From positions 48,261,428 through 48,325,427 of the forward strand of contig QVOM02000119.1 in assembly GCA_003586115.2 (NCBI GenBank): a stretch of 64,000 bases of DNA, given 5' to 3'. The stretch's first letter is position 1. Each line of letters begins with the position of its first letter. Positions 48,001 to 59,073 of this stretch are shown here, piece by piece. Source of the DNA: Salvator merianae. Its lineage: Eukaryota > Chordata > Lepidosauria > Squamata > Teiidae. The translations under genes were made by a program, and so were the position numbers. Under the pieces are notes generated by a model. The model did no database searches. It worked only from the letters and a program-made list of their open reading frames with translations, and had not been told where the DNA came from.

Positions 48001-50827
48001 AGCACTACATAGTATACTTATGGTACTGTCAATAACAAAAATAGATTTACAATATTTGGGGGGTGGGTGGATGGCTTAGAGTAGTATTAACAACAACTTA
48101 AAAAAGAATACATGCACACACACAGCAGTGATAGGTTTATAGCAAGCCGTGTACAGGGGCTCAAACCTGTATCTGAGTCCAAATTAGAAGCCGCCTTGTA
48201 GTTTACGCTTGCGGAACAGATTGTGGTTGCTAGTGGGGAAATTGAGAGTTGTGGCCACTCAAGACAAACGTAGTCTTTTTATTTCTCCCATATACAAGCA
48301 ATTTTTGATAAAATGTAGAAAACTGGCTTTGATGGTGAGTTCTGCAGGACCTATCTTAGCTTCATTCCATGGCAAAATGAAATGAAGTTGCTACAGTAAA
48401 GCAACAATATGAGTATGTTTTCCTCTGACCTCAGTGGATCATTATTTTTTCCCCTTCCTTTTACTCATATCCTTCATATCCTCACCCTTATCACATTATT
48501 ATTTGCTATATCCTTCTCTTACAGTGCCTATGTGCCAGAAAAATATTTACTGCTCTGCTTTCCTCAACTGTTACATAAATTGTGGCTGTTTCTTTGATTG
48601 TTCCTTTTGTTTATTTACCAAGAGGAACCGTGTGGAATACTCTTGTCCTTCAGATTTTTAAATTATAGTCTTCCGTGAATATGAAAAATATCTCTGCAAA
48701 TTAGAAAAACCATAGTTCAAGATCACTAACAAGGGGATAGTACTGTTCTTCTGGGCTCACGGCCAGCGGAAAGGCCAGATTCTCAGCATATTTCTCCCAC
48801 TGCCCCTCTATTGTTAAAGTATATAGGTAACTATAAGAAAAGATACAAAGTAAAACTGGCTACCATGATAACAAATCATTGCCTAGGAGGAAGAAAGACT
48901 TCTATATCATCCAAACATCAGAAATGGTGGTACATTTCAGGGTTGGGCTTGTGAAGCAGAAAAAAATGGGATCTTCTCATTACATTGCTCTGTCAATTGG
49001 ATCAGAACCTATTTGGGTATCCTAACACTCTTACAACTGCAACATGCTTTAATGTGATCTTATGTCTAGAGCAGGGAGTAGCTGTAGTTCAGTGGTAATG
49101 CAAGCAGCCTGGAAAGCAGATGGTTGCTGGTTCAATCCCCAATGTCTCCCCAGAAGCAGGCAATGGCAAACCCACTTCTGTATCTCTGCCAAGAAAACTG
49201 CACAAAGGTTAACTAAGAGTTAGCCATGATTCAGTGATACTCAGCGTGTCTAGAGCATGACTAGGAGAACTCTGGCCTGCTCTTATTGGGCCTATTGTGC
49301 ACTTCCTCTCATACTCATACCTATCAAATGCTTGTAAGAGGCTGGGACGCTTGTCTGAATAGATGGTGTCTTTAAAAACATCTGATTTTTGTATCATTAC
49401 TAAACAAAATATATGTTTGTTATTATGCTCACTTTTGTCTGGTCTTTTTGCTGTTGGGATGCAGACCTTGGAAGATTACTATATTTGTGACGGAATAGAG
49501 TTCTGGACAAGAAACAGATTTCCTGCTTCTGAACCAGAATGCTTAGCAGCTGAAATTCAGCCAGACTGTTCAGGTGTCTTCTAGTCTGACTGGAGCTGTC
49601 ATCTGTGATCCTTGCTGCCTTCTAAGTACAAGTTCCAGTGTTCAATTGCAAAGCATTTTCCTGCATTTATTCCAAGGACTCACATCATCTAAAAATGGAT
49701 TTCAGTGCAAAATGTTTTAAAGTGGTTCTAAAAAAATCATGTCAACACAATTTGCTTTTCTCAGAATGACATGGTACACTCAGCTGCAGAGGAGAAATGG
49801 GTCATTTTGAAGAGCTAAAACCATGTTAGTTCTCAGTTAGGCAACTGAGAGCTTGCATGATCAAATGCAGATATTCTGTTGGCTCCGAGACCTGTAGCAG
49901 CGGTGAAAAACAGACTATGTTACACCAGCTAATCTACCATTGGTTAGAGATGGAGCTATGTAAACCACAGGATCCGTACAAGTTCAATTCATGAACACTA
50001 AAATGTATGCAGCAGTGAAAAGAAATAGGATTGTAGTGAATAGGCACATGAAAAAGTCAATGTACTGCAATTAAGTCTCCTTGCCTAGTGAGGTCTCTTC
50101 CACCACATAATGTAGCATTTGCTCCTTTGCAGTAAACATCTCTTAATATGGAACTCTGAATACTGAATCAGAGGAGAAACCTCTCTTTCAAACATGGTTT
50201 TAACTCTTCTTTGAAGCTGAAACATGACACATAATGTCAGGGTGTAATTTGGCTACAAGAAACACTTTTAAATCTCTTTGAAATCAGCAAGTCTCTGGTA
50301 TCCTTCTTCTAAAAATAAAGATTTCAAACATCTTTGATCTGGGAAAAATGGTCCATTAAGCCATCTAGTGGCCCAAAGCAAAACTGACCATGGGCCAAGT
50401 GTGGTCCTGTAAATAAAAAGGAGTTAACTGTACTAAATGCTGGAGAAATTACTTCTGAGTAAGAATGCATGGAATTATTGTGCTTGGCGTGGATATGTTT
50501 TGTAGGTCTGAAAGTCTATCCTCAACTCAGCTGTATAAAGGAAACATGTTCATGCTGAAAAGAGAAGCTGACCTAATTGGAATGAAACACCTCTGAGTCC
50601 CATATTAAAGTGGGAGACATGCTTTTCATGAAATTTATTCACAGGTTGACTTTTCAGATATTTGATCTATAAAATGGAAGTTTGTAGAATGCAAATCCTG
50701 TTCGGATTGCATAAAACAACTTTTTCATAGTTTCACATTTAAGTGTTTCATTAATAATTGGTTTTAGGATGCTATGATCAGGATATTAACTTTTATTTTT
50801 AATTTCATAATGTTTGTTCATCTGCAG
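45100..50827 (+). other. FGD6: FGD6 intron 8
   Basis: A 5.7-kb intron with one tRNA-derived SINE (49075-49255). The segments 45100-49070 and 49260-50820 hold nothing I can support beyond AT-rich sequence and short pyrimidine runs near 47870. Acceptor CTGCAG at 50822-50827. Confidence 0.8.
49075..49255 (+). repeat. tRNA-derived SINE copy
   Basis: The head contains an A-box TAGTTCAGTGGTAA and a perfect B-box GGTTCAATCCC. The body CCCCAGAAGCAGGCAATGGC and AAAACTGCACA matches the copy at 637-800. It is a SINE rather than a tRNA gene, because no cloverleaf with matched acceptor arms is present. Confidence 0.8.
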
Positions 50828-50878
50828 ATTATTTGAAGAATCTTCTAGAAGATTCATCTGACTTCCGAGACACTCAAG
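50828..50878 (+). CDS. FGD6: FGD6 exon 9, DH domain
   Basis: The 51-nt exon completes Asp1008 and encodes YLKNLLEDSSDFRDTQ plus one base of the next Asp (residues 1008 to 1024). It corresponds to DYLKNLIEDAGDYRDTQ in human. Donor GTAATG. Confidence 0.95.
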
Positions 50879-51417
50879 GTAATGGTTTAGTTTGCTTTTT
50901 TTTTTTCCACCAAGCTAAAGTCTTCTTAAAACAGATCACGTATCCTTAGAAGTACAATCAAGGATTGGATTCATAGTTCTTTTCTGGTCTCAGGTTGTGC
51001 GTCCTTTGAAACAGTGGGAAAGGGAAATCCACAGCAAACTTTTGCCCACTTCCATTTATTGGATTCCATTTATTCACCATTTCCATCTACTGGATTCCAA
51101 TCCGTTCTGGGATGCAAGGAGCCATTTCACAATGTATGCATTTATCTTCCTCTGATATTTCATGGTCCCTTACAAAATTAAAATATATAAAACAATGTAA
51201 AGTATTAAAATATATTAGTTACAAAAATTAAAATACATAAATTAAAAACTCAGGGGGGCTGAATCCAATCCATAGAGTTCTGTCAATAAATGCACATAAT
51301 AAAGTAAAATCAGCTTCTAAAGAAATAGCCAATGTTGTTGCTTTATGACAGATGTGCCGATTATCCCAGTGCTCCAAAGGTTTTCGAGTTTTTTGAAGCT
51401 GCATATTCAGCATTCTA

Positions 51418-51849
51418 GGGTGCCTCCAAATGGCAAGAAGAAATTGCAGGATCTTCTTTAGATCCTGCAATTGCCTCTCGCAGTCCTTGTCAGATGGCAG
51501 GAACCAATCTCAGCTTCTTAACTCAGTCTAGTGGTTCTTCGCATTACTGTTACTGGCCAAAATACCCAGATATCAGCCAAGCACCTGTCTACTTCCCTTT
51601 GTATTTTTCCTGTGTTTGGCTTGCATCTGGGTATTTCAACTGGGAACAGTAATGTGAAGAGCCACCAGATGGAGGTAAGGAATCAGTATTACAGAAAACT
51701 CGGTGTCAGTGCTGGATTTTCCATAATACCGATGTTTCGAATTTTTGATCAACTGACCCACAACTATATTGGGACTGCCATGGATATGTGTGGCATTCCC
51801 AGTATAGTCTGGGAGAATTGCAGGGTTTTACCCATGTCTGGAGGCACCC
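51418..51849. mobile_element. Foldback DNA element, 432 bp, sister of 39807-40241
   Basis: Ends GGGTGCCTCCAAATGGC and, reverse-complemented, GGGTGCCTCCAGACATGG match those of the 39.8-kb copy. Inner arms pair over about 55 nt: GTGGTTCTTCGCATTACTGT (51530) with ACAGTAATGTGAAGAGCCAC (51647-51666), and AAATACCCAGAT with ATCTGGGTATTT. Homology with the first copy continues through GAGGTAAGGAATCAGTATTA. The flanks CTA and TAA do not give a clean target duplication. Confidence 0.75.
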
Positions 51850-52299
51850 TAAATTCGTTAAAGCAAAATGAGACTTGTATGTGGTTAAAATCGTACCAAC
51901 TCCTAGATAAGAGTATCTTTCGTTAAAATCAAGTATTCTCCTTCTCTCAGAGGAATTCTTCTCTTGTATTAAACTTTTGTTGCCGTTACTGTGAAAGTCT
52001 ATTCCGCCTACACTGAACCGATTCTCCTCTTCAGAATCTCCAGTCTGAAGAATAAATGTATGAGTCTGAAAAATAAATGTTGTGAGTGCCAGTCTTAAAA
52101 TGGAAGAGTTGAATCCAAAATTGAGGGGAGGAGAATTCTTGCTTGTGTTACATCTAATTAGGGTGGATTGCTAACCAGAGGAATGGGGGAATGTTTTAAA
52201 GAGATTAGAGAGCAAGGATAAATTACTTTGAGCATGGATTATAGAAAATAAATGTACCAGTTAACCTCTATTTTTTTTATTTTAATTAATGCAAATATG

Positions 52300-53100
52300 T
52301 ATATTATGTTGTATTTATTTCAGTATTTATATCCCACCCTTCACCCAAAGGTCTAAGGACAGGTCACATGATTAAAATGTAATCCACCTACTCCAGCAGG
52401 GAGCTTAAACATAAAAGGCCTGGGAGAAGAAGTATGTTTTAACCAGGCATCCAAAACCATGTAAGGTTGACCTCTAGTATACCTCCACTGGGAGACCGTT
52501 CCAAAGCCAGGGAGGGACACCACAAAAAAAATGCCCTTTTGAGTGCCACCACCCCTTGTACCTTGGAATTTTAATATTCAGGCAGGTCTATAAGGGAGAA
52601 GTTTCTCCTTCAGATAGTTGGGTCCCAAGCCATTTAGGGCTTTATATGCTAACTTCAACAGCTTGAACTGAGCTTGGTAGCAAATAGGCAACCAATGCAG
52701 ATATTTCAGGATTGGCACAATGTGCATCTGGTTAGATACTTCTATCAGCAGTCAAGCTGCTGCATTCTGTACCAGTTCCAGCTTCCACAGTGTTATCAAC
52801 AGTAGCCCCATGTAAAGTGCATTACTGTAGTCTAGTCTGAAGGTTAGCAGACCATGGATCATTGTGTCCAAGTTTCCCCTATCCAAGAAGGCCCAAGGTG
52901 GCAAACCAGTCAGAGATGGAGGTAAGTACCCCTCACTACCACTGAGCCTCAGCCAACAGCAATGAATCCAGAAGTGACCCCAAATCATGAACTCATTCTT
53001 TCTGGGGCAACCCCATCTAGAATCAGATGCCCCTTAACTTCCTGGACTCGAGACCCCTTGACACACAGTACCTCCATCTTGTCTGGATTCAGTTTCAGAA
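52300..53100 (-). mobile_element. L2/CR1-clade LINE 3' region, minus strand
   Basis: It is homologous to 18106-18980. Shared blocks are AAGCCATTTAGGGCTTT, AAACCAGTCAGAGATGGA, CAACAGTAGCCCCATGTA and a tail with TTTATATCCCACCCTTCACC. The reverse complement near 53040-53095 reads LNPDKMEVLCVKGSRVQEVK, the end of a reverse transcriptase domain. The copy is broken by stops. Confidence 0.8.
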
Positions 53101-53532
53101 CAATATATATTCAATAAATAGTAGAAATAACAAGGACATAATACGGACAATAAAAGGTTATTATCCAGCCAATTTTTTAGAAATTTCTGTGAAGAGAGAC
53201 GATCTGAATGAGAGTCCCAAAGCATACCAACAAGTTGAACATTTTGTTTTTGTGAATTCAGCTCCTCTCACCATAAACCCCATATGTTTCAGTGGGCACT
53301 AGGTGCTTGCCTCTATTTTATTGCTACAGTGGGTAAGGAATGATTTTAGTATAGAACTGTGGAAGAAGTTCCGCAATGACACACTACATACATTAGTGGG
53401 CTATGTTTTAAATATGTTTTATTGTATGCTGTGATGCACCCTGGAACCTTTGCTGAAAGGCAGGATACAACTGTAATAATAAATAATAAATAGTACATAT
53501 AATGAAAATAATCTTTTTTTTTTTTTTTAAAG

Positions 53533-53591
53533 ATGCTCTTGCTGTTGTCATAGAAGTGGCCAACCATGCCAATGACATTATGAAGCAGGGT
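53533..53591 (+). CDS. FGD6: FGD6 exon 10, end of DH domain
   Basis: The 59-nt exon encodes DALAVVIEVANHANDIMKQG (residues 1025 to 1044), the last DH helix leading to the PH domain. It is identical to human apart from Ile for Thr. Donor GTAAGT directly after GGT. Confidence 0.95.
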
Positions 53592-54071
53592 GTAAGTATC
53601 ACAGCTGTGAAAGCATGTAAAGTTTTTAAGATGGGAAAATCGGTTTTTGAAAAAAAAAGTTCCGTTCTTCTTTTGTCTGAAAGTCCTCAATTCTGCATAG
53701 AGGAAATAAAACTAATCTTGCTTTGAAATTTACTTGAAGAACTTCTTCCCTCCCTTGTGAAAAAATGAAAGATAAGTATGGGCCTGCTAAACTGGATTGT
53801 TAAGAGGGGTAACCTTTCCTTCCCCAACAAATCTCACAAAAAAAAAATCACAACCTGTAATTCGACTAATGATGGTGAAAAAAAAAGTTCACATTGGACC
53901 CGGAACAATTCATATCCAGTTATCTGCTCTGAGATCAAAATAGTTCTTGAATCTGATCTTTTAGAAAAGGTCATATGCAAAACACTGCCTGGAATATCAT
54001 CTTTCTTTCCCATAGGTATTTGTAATTTCATTTCTTTTTACTTACATTGACTTTATGCTTTCATCCTCTAG
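53592..54071 (+). other. FGD6: FGD6 intron 10
   Basis: A 480-bp intron. No feature is recognised. Acceptor CTCTAG at 54066-54071. Confidence 0.85.
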
Positions 54072-54143
54072 GATAACTTTCAGAAGCTTATGCAAATACA
54101 GTACAGTTTAAATGGTCACCATGAAATTGTACAGCCAGGAAGG
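54072..54143 (+). CDS. FGD6: FGD6 exon 11, DH-PH linker
   Basis: The 72-nt exon encodes DNFQKLMQIQYSLNGHHEIV and then QPGR (residues 1045 to 1068), identical to human FGD6 as I recall it. It joins the DH bundle to the first PH strand. Donor AGG-GTGAGT. Confidence 0.95.
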
Positions 54144-55154
54144 GTGAGTTCACTAAAGAAAATTCTAAGAAAGGTTCAGTACCAATGTCATTTTTATGGC
54201 TTGCCATTTGGGGAGATTACAAGAATTCTGAACATGGAACAAAGTATAGGGCTGTGGAGATAGCACTCAGCTATGTGCCAGTTCCAGATTCAACAGGGTT
54301 GGGCACTGAGGTGAGCCCTGCAGAAGTGCAAAGCAATTGCTTTGTAGTCACTGTTACAGCAGTTTTAGTATTGTCTTGAAGCATTTTTTAAAACAGTGAC
54401 AGTATGGTTGCTGTCTGCAGTGGTCATTTAAAACATTTTTAGGAAAGTGGTATGGCAGGCTTTCATGATGCTGTCCTACTGATAAATGCCATTCAGGACT
54501 CAGGTAAACCTCTATTCTTGGCCAACAAGGAAATTTTATGAATTTACAATATTAAAAATCCCTCAGTTGGCCAAATCTTTCATAAGTAAGGAGTAGGCAG
54601 CATCCCTCATGCCTTCCTATCCAATCCACTTGGAAGTCCTTAGGATCTCCCCATCCCCAGAAATGCTGGTCTTGGAATGGGTTCCACATTTTCCCCTGGG
54701 AATAGAACATTCAGAACTTTTAACAGCTGGATCACTCCAAGAGGTTTTACCTTTCATTCTAACTTGGAATGAAATGCAAAAGCCATTCCATTTAAATTCT
54801 GAACCGTGACTGTGAACAGGGGAGGTCTGGATTGTTCTTTGTCTCATTGAAGACGGTGCTAATATTGGGGTAGGAAGAAGACAAATGAAAGCCACTACAA
54901 TATTGCACTTGTTTCTAGCACTTATGGGGTTCAATATGGCCTGGAGTCTGCCTTGTGCCTGTTCTTCTGCAGCTGTTGTTCAATCTAAAATCCAGTAGAT
55001 AAAATTAGGATTTTCCTTTCCATATCTCCAATTCTGTTGACCCACTGCTTTGCTATGTGAGAGAGAAATCAATCTCTCTTGTTCTGCTGCCTTACTGAAG
55101 CAGCTGTGCCTCAGCAGCTGACGTTTACATTTACTTATTTTCTTGAACATCCAG
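54144..55154 (+). other. FGD6: FGD6 intron 11
   Basis: A 1.0-kb intron. No repeat or RNA is recognised. Acceptor ATCCAG at 55149-55154. Confidence 0.85.
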
Positions 55155-55223
55155 GTTTTTTTGAAAGAAGGAACATTGATGAAACTCTCCAGGAAGGTTA
55201 TGCAGCCCCGAATGTTTTTCTTG
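55155..55223 (+). CDS. FGD6: FGD6 exon 12, first PH domain start
   Basis: The 69-nt exon encodes VFLKEGTLMKLSRKVMQPRM and FFL (residues 1069 to 1091). KEGTLMKLSRK is the usual first PH beta strands with basic residues for phosphoinositide contact. Donor TTG-GTAAGG. Confidence 0.95.
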
Positions 55224-57070
55224 GTAAGGTGCCATGAATCTTTCATTTAGTAAGATGCCATGAACATTTTTGTATTCCTAATGCTACAGTAATTTCCTTT
55301 TTTTAAAAGGATCTGTAGCTAATGGTTTTGCATTATTGATGTTATCATTTGTGCTACATTTTGCTGTGTTTTGTCAATTAACTTTGTGTAGGTGCACTAC
55401 AGTATTATTAACTGCTCCAGTTCTGGCCTTGAATTGTTTAATTATTTTTCAGTTACTCAGATTTAAGACTCAGCTCTTGTAAAAGAGGAATGACTTTCGT
55501 CCCTCATTATCTGCAGTTTTTTAACCAGAAGTTCTGTGTACTCCCAATTAAAGAAGTGTTTGCGGGGGGTTGGAATCAGTGGTCTGCATATTCCAGAGCA
55601 AATGTAAGAGGTCTGGCATCTAGAAGTGGATTTGTGAGATTTGGGACCTATTCCCTCTTTTCAGATAGTTAGGGAGTTGGAGAGATGTAGGGGTAAGTTG
55701 TGACTTCTTTTGGTAATTTCTAAGTTGCTAGGCATGAGAGAATTAAGAACTTGGGCTGTTTTGTGAGTAAAGCTGTTTTGGTAAGTTTAGTGTTTGGAAA
55801 TGACTGAGAGTTTGAATTGAAAGAATAGCTTGATTATACCTAAACATGGGTTTGTTTGTTTGGGGTAGTGCTGTGTTGTTCCAGCATATCTTCTGTATTT
55901 CACATCTGTGTTGGTGCACTTGTAAGCTGTGACACTTCAGATTCCTGATTTTCACATGTGTCACAGTTTGAGATGCCATAAATATCAGTAGAGAACCTAT
56001 GGCTTTTGGAGGCATCAGGAGCAAGCATTATACTTTTTACATTTTTTATCTCCTGTTTCCCTTACTCTTATTTTCCTATAGGCACCGTGATTTAATATTC
56101 ACAAATCTGAAACTCATGAGATTTTCTAAGAACTGAACCTTCATCAATAATGATAGACAACTGTACTTTCATATGCTCCAATATATGAATAAGTACAATC
56201 CTAATAGCCAACATCTGGTTGTACTTTAACGTTTTTAAAATTGTAATTCTCTGATATTGATTTTACAAAATATTTTTGAAAGGAATAAAAACACCATGCA
56301 AATTACTGGTTTTAGATTTTGTTAAGCTTCATATATCCAACACCATTTGAGTCTCTTTTTCAATCTTTGAGGTCTACCACAGTTGGTTTCTTAAGGAGTG
56401 AGGCGAGGAAGAGTTAGGTCACATCCTAACATTGCTCAGTCAGGAACTAACAGAGTTGTTACTGAGAAATGTAAGTTGGGGTGACAGATCTATTGATATC
56501 ATGTTGCCTGCTATGGGAGCCTGATTACTTAAGTTATGCTCCTAGTTGATTAGGTCTCAACATAGTTTTAGCTGAGCCACAGCAAAAAGTTTGGATGAGT
56601 AGGGACTCGAAGCCTTCGTTTTTGCAGCCCAATTCAGTGGGGCAAAGATACTGCCTCTCTGCTATAGCTGTCTCCCTACTGCTAACAGAAATTGAGATTT
56701 TCGGTTGCACTGAAGTGCCATTGACTAAATTATTTTAAAAGCTACACTGCTTCTTCCAATATGTTACTAAACTCTAACATTAATATAATAGTCCTCAATC
56801 CTGGTGAATTTGGGCTGTAATCGTTGCCATTTTAGAAATCATGAACTTCTTGAAATTCTTTAGTCAATCAACCTGTGTATATTAAACAACATCACTTGAG
56901 TGGAAAAATGTCCAAGAGTGATTCCAGGGTAAAAGAAATATGAGTTGCTGTATGTTATTGCTTACACTATGGTTTTATTCCCATTAGTGGGAGTTAAAGT
57001 TGGTATGTGAAGACTGTACTTTCAGTTCTGTTTCTACATTTAATATTTATAAAATATATTTATATTGCAG
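55224..57070 (+). other. FGD6: FGD6 intron 12
   Basis: A 1.8-kb intron without any repeat I can name. Acceptor TTGCAG at 57065-57070. Confidence 0.8.
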
Positions 57071-57154
57071 TTTAATGATGCTCTATTATATACAACTCCT
57101 GTACAGTCTGGAATGTACAAACTCAACAACATGCTGTCACTAGCTGGAATGAAA
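57071..57154 (+). CDS. FGD6: FGD6 exon 13, first PH domain
   Basis: The 84-nt exon encodes FNDALLYTTPVQSGMYKLNN and MLSLAGMK (residues 1092 to 1119), identical to human as I recall it. LFNDALLYT is the PH strand pattern across the exon 12/13 junction. Donor GTAAGT. Confidence 0.96.
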
Positions 57155-57901
57155 GTAAGTGAATAAAATTTCTCTTATATCGTGTGATATTACAAATAAT
57201 TTGAATTCATGGACTAAGAACTAAGCATATGACCCTCTAAACCTTGCTGATTGCAATCCTCATCATCCCTGACTATTAAGAGAATTGTATTCTAGCAGCA
57301 TTTGAAGGGCTACAGGTAGCATTTCTTTACATTAAAATTCACTGAGATCAGACCTACTATGGCTTTTCCTATACAGTGTCAGGCATAAACTTTCTGGTAA
57401 AAAAAGTTTTACAGAATGTTTCACAAAAACAGGAACAACAGGAATTACCTGCGGTTTAGCAAGAAAAGGGAACCGGGTATAGAGTGAGAGGTGAATAAGT
57501 GAATAAAGATATGCAATGCGTGTTTCAGTTTCTTTTCAGCCAAGAACCTAACATTATATAAAAGATGAAAACTGAAAGGATGACAAAAATCATGATTGCA
57601 TTATATGGATGTTCTAGAATGGAATTCTAAGCAGAAACATTTCCAAATTTTCTTGTAATTCTAACACGTTTTATTTGGTTATTTGATTGCATTCACCAGA
57701 TTAAAAGATACTCATTTATTTTCTTGTAAATTTTACACACACACCTTTTTAAAATATTATTATTAATCTGCGTCATAGGCTCCCATTTTTTTAAAGCATC
57801 GTGCTGTTCTTGGTGCTTACTGCTTTCCTTTGCTTGTCTTTTAACATTTACATTTACTTCTTATGTTTTAAAGCGAATTATTCATTTTGCTTTCTTGTCA
57901 G
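57155..57901 (+). other. FGD6: FGD6 intron 13
   Basis: A 747-bp AT-rich intron. Nothing is recognised in it. Acceptor TTGTCAG at 57895-57901. Confidence 0.85.
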
Positions 57902-57981
57902 GTTAGGAAGCCAACCCACGAGGCTTACCAGAATGAGCTAAATATAGAAAGCGTAGAACGATCCTTCATTCTTTCAGCAAG
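57902..57981 (+). CDS. FGD6: FGD6 exon 14, first PH domain
   Basis: The 80-nt exon encodes VRKPTHEAYQNELNIESVER and SFILSA plus two bases of Ser1146 (residues 1120 to 1145). It continues the PH fold. Donor GTATGC. Confidence 0.95.
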
Positions 57982-58316
57982 GTATGCTTAATGAAAAAAA
58001 CTGTGTATAACAGAGGAAAAATCTATATGACAGGCATCAGTTCCATTTATTTTTCAGCACCTGATTAAAACATGCTTGCGTATTGGGGCACGTAGTGATT
58101 GCAAATTAGATTGTTTGGCTAACAGAATTATTGCTTTTATTGGGCTGTTTTTATTTTTCTATCGCCTTAAAAATCCCAGATGGTTCATAATGGAGGGTGG
58201 TATTAAATAATAAATAAATCTGTTACTTAGGGTTTCAAACTTAGTTATAGCTGCAGAGTTGTTTTATTAGATCACATGAAAAAACTTTACTGTTGTACAT
58301 GTTTGATCCTGAACAG
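57982..58316 (+). other. FGD6: FGD6 intron 14
   Basis: A 335-bp intron with no feature recognised. Acceptor GAACAG at 58311-58316. Confidence 0.85.
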
Positions 58317-58419
58317 CTCTGCTGCAGAAAGAGATGAATGGCTAGAAGCCATCTCCAAGTCTATTGAAGAATACACAAAGAAAAGATTCACTTTTAATCC
58401 CAGCAAAAGTCTGGAAGAG
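58317..58419 (+). CDS. FGD6: FGD6 exon 15, end of first PH domain
   Basis: The 103-nt exon encodes residues 1146 to 1180. SSAAERDEWLEAISKSIEEY is the C-terminal PH helix with its invariant Trp. TKKRFTFNPSKSLEE follows as a basic linker to the FYVE finger. Donor GAG-GTAACT. Confidence 0.96.
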
Positions 58420-58926
58420 GTAACTCTCTTTTTTGCCTTTTTTCTTCCCTTGAGACTCAGTATACACTCTTAAAACTGTACCTTATCCTTTTACATTGTG
58501 CCATCATCTTTCCTAGTAATGTATTTTAGATCACATCTCTCATTATACATAAAGTAAAGAAGTCCTTGAGTGAAGCTTAGTTCTAGATGACTACATGAGC
58601 ACAGCCATGCATGGAAAACAGGCATTCTACCACTGAGCAGCAAAAGATTATTGCAGACCTTGTAGGCCAGAGACACAAGTTTCAATTTTTTTAAAAAGGG
58701 GGGGAGGGGTCTGTTGCTATGCACTGATAATTATATTGTTGCAATTGTTCTAGAGGGTAAATTTTCATAGGAATATTTTGAGAAACTTTTATTGTAACGT
58801 GACCATGGAATCTAGTACTTAGCTCTTTCTTTTGATGGAAGTTTTCTGATATTAAAATGAATGGGGCTTGTGATATTAAAATAAATCAGGTTTGTGACCT
58901 TAATCATCCTTCCTTTTCTTCCTTAG
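58420..58926 (+). other. FGD6: FGD6 intron 15
   Basis: A 507-bp intron. At 58590-58670 the minus strand reads like a decayed tRNA-SINE head (GCTCAGTGGTAGAATGCCTG). The rest has no feature. Acceptor TCCTTAG at 58920-58926. Confidence 0.75.
58590..58670 (-). repeat. Decayed tRNA-SINE head, minus strand
   Basis: The reverse complement contains TGCTCAGTGGTAGAATGCCTG, an A-box of the same kind as in the SINEs at 637 and 49075. No B-box is clear. Confidence 0.4.
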
Positions 58927-59073
58927 GCAGTCCCAGAGAAAGAAGAGGAGGATAGTATTATTGGAGCAAAGGCTCCCATTTGGATTCCTGACACCAGAGC
59001 TACCATGTGTATGATTTGTACTAGTGAGTTCACACTGACATGGAGAAGGCACCACTGCAGAGCATGTGGAAAG
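58927..59073 (+). CDS. FGD6: FGD6 exon 16, FYVE domain first half
   Basis: The 147-nt exon encodes residues 1181 to 1229. It begins [10 protein letters not shown], then has [20 protein letters not shown] and [14 protein letters not shown]. It shows the FYVE hallmarks WxxD (WIPD) and the basic RRHHCR motif that binds phosphatidylinositol 3-phosphate, plus zinc ligand pairs CMIC and CRAC. An alternative AG three bases on would break frame, so the CCTTAG acceptor is chosen. The donor AAG-GTTGGC is weaker than its neighbours. Confidence 0.96.

Larger units (their letters stand above)
50879..53532 (+). other. FGD6: FGD6 intron 9
   Basis: A 2.7-kb intron largely made of a foldback element (51418-51849) and an L2/CR1-clade LINE remnant (52300-53100). 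The acceptor AAAG at 53529-53532 follows a long T run. Confidence 0.85.

Noticed and set aside
49075..49255. tRNA gene
   Set aside because: A and B boxes are present, but the acceptor and anticodon arms do not pair and the sequence continues into a SINE body shared with another copy.
58927..58932. Alternative exon 16 start after GCAG at 58930
   Set aside because: It would shift the reading frame out of the FYVE domain; only the CCTTAG site keeps WIPD and RRHHCR in frame.
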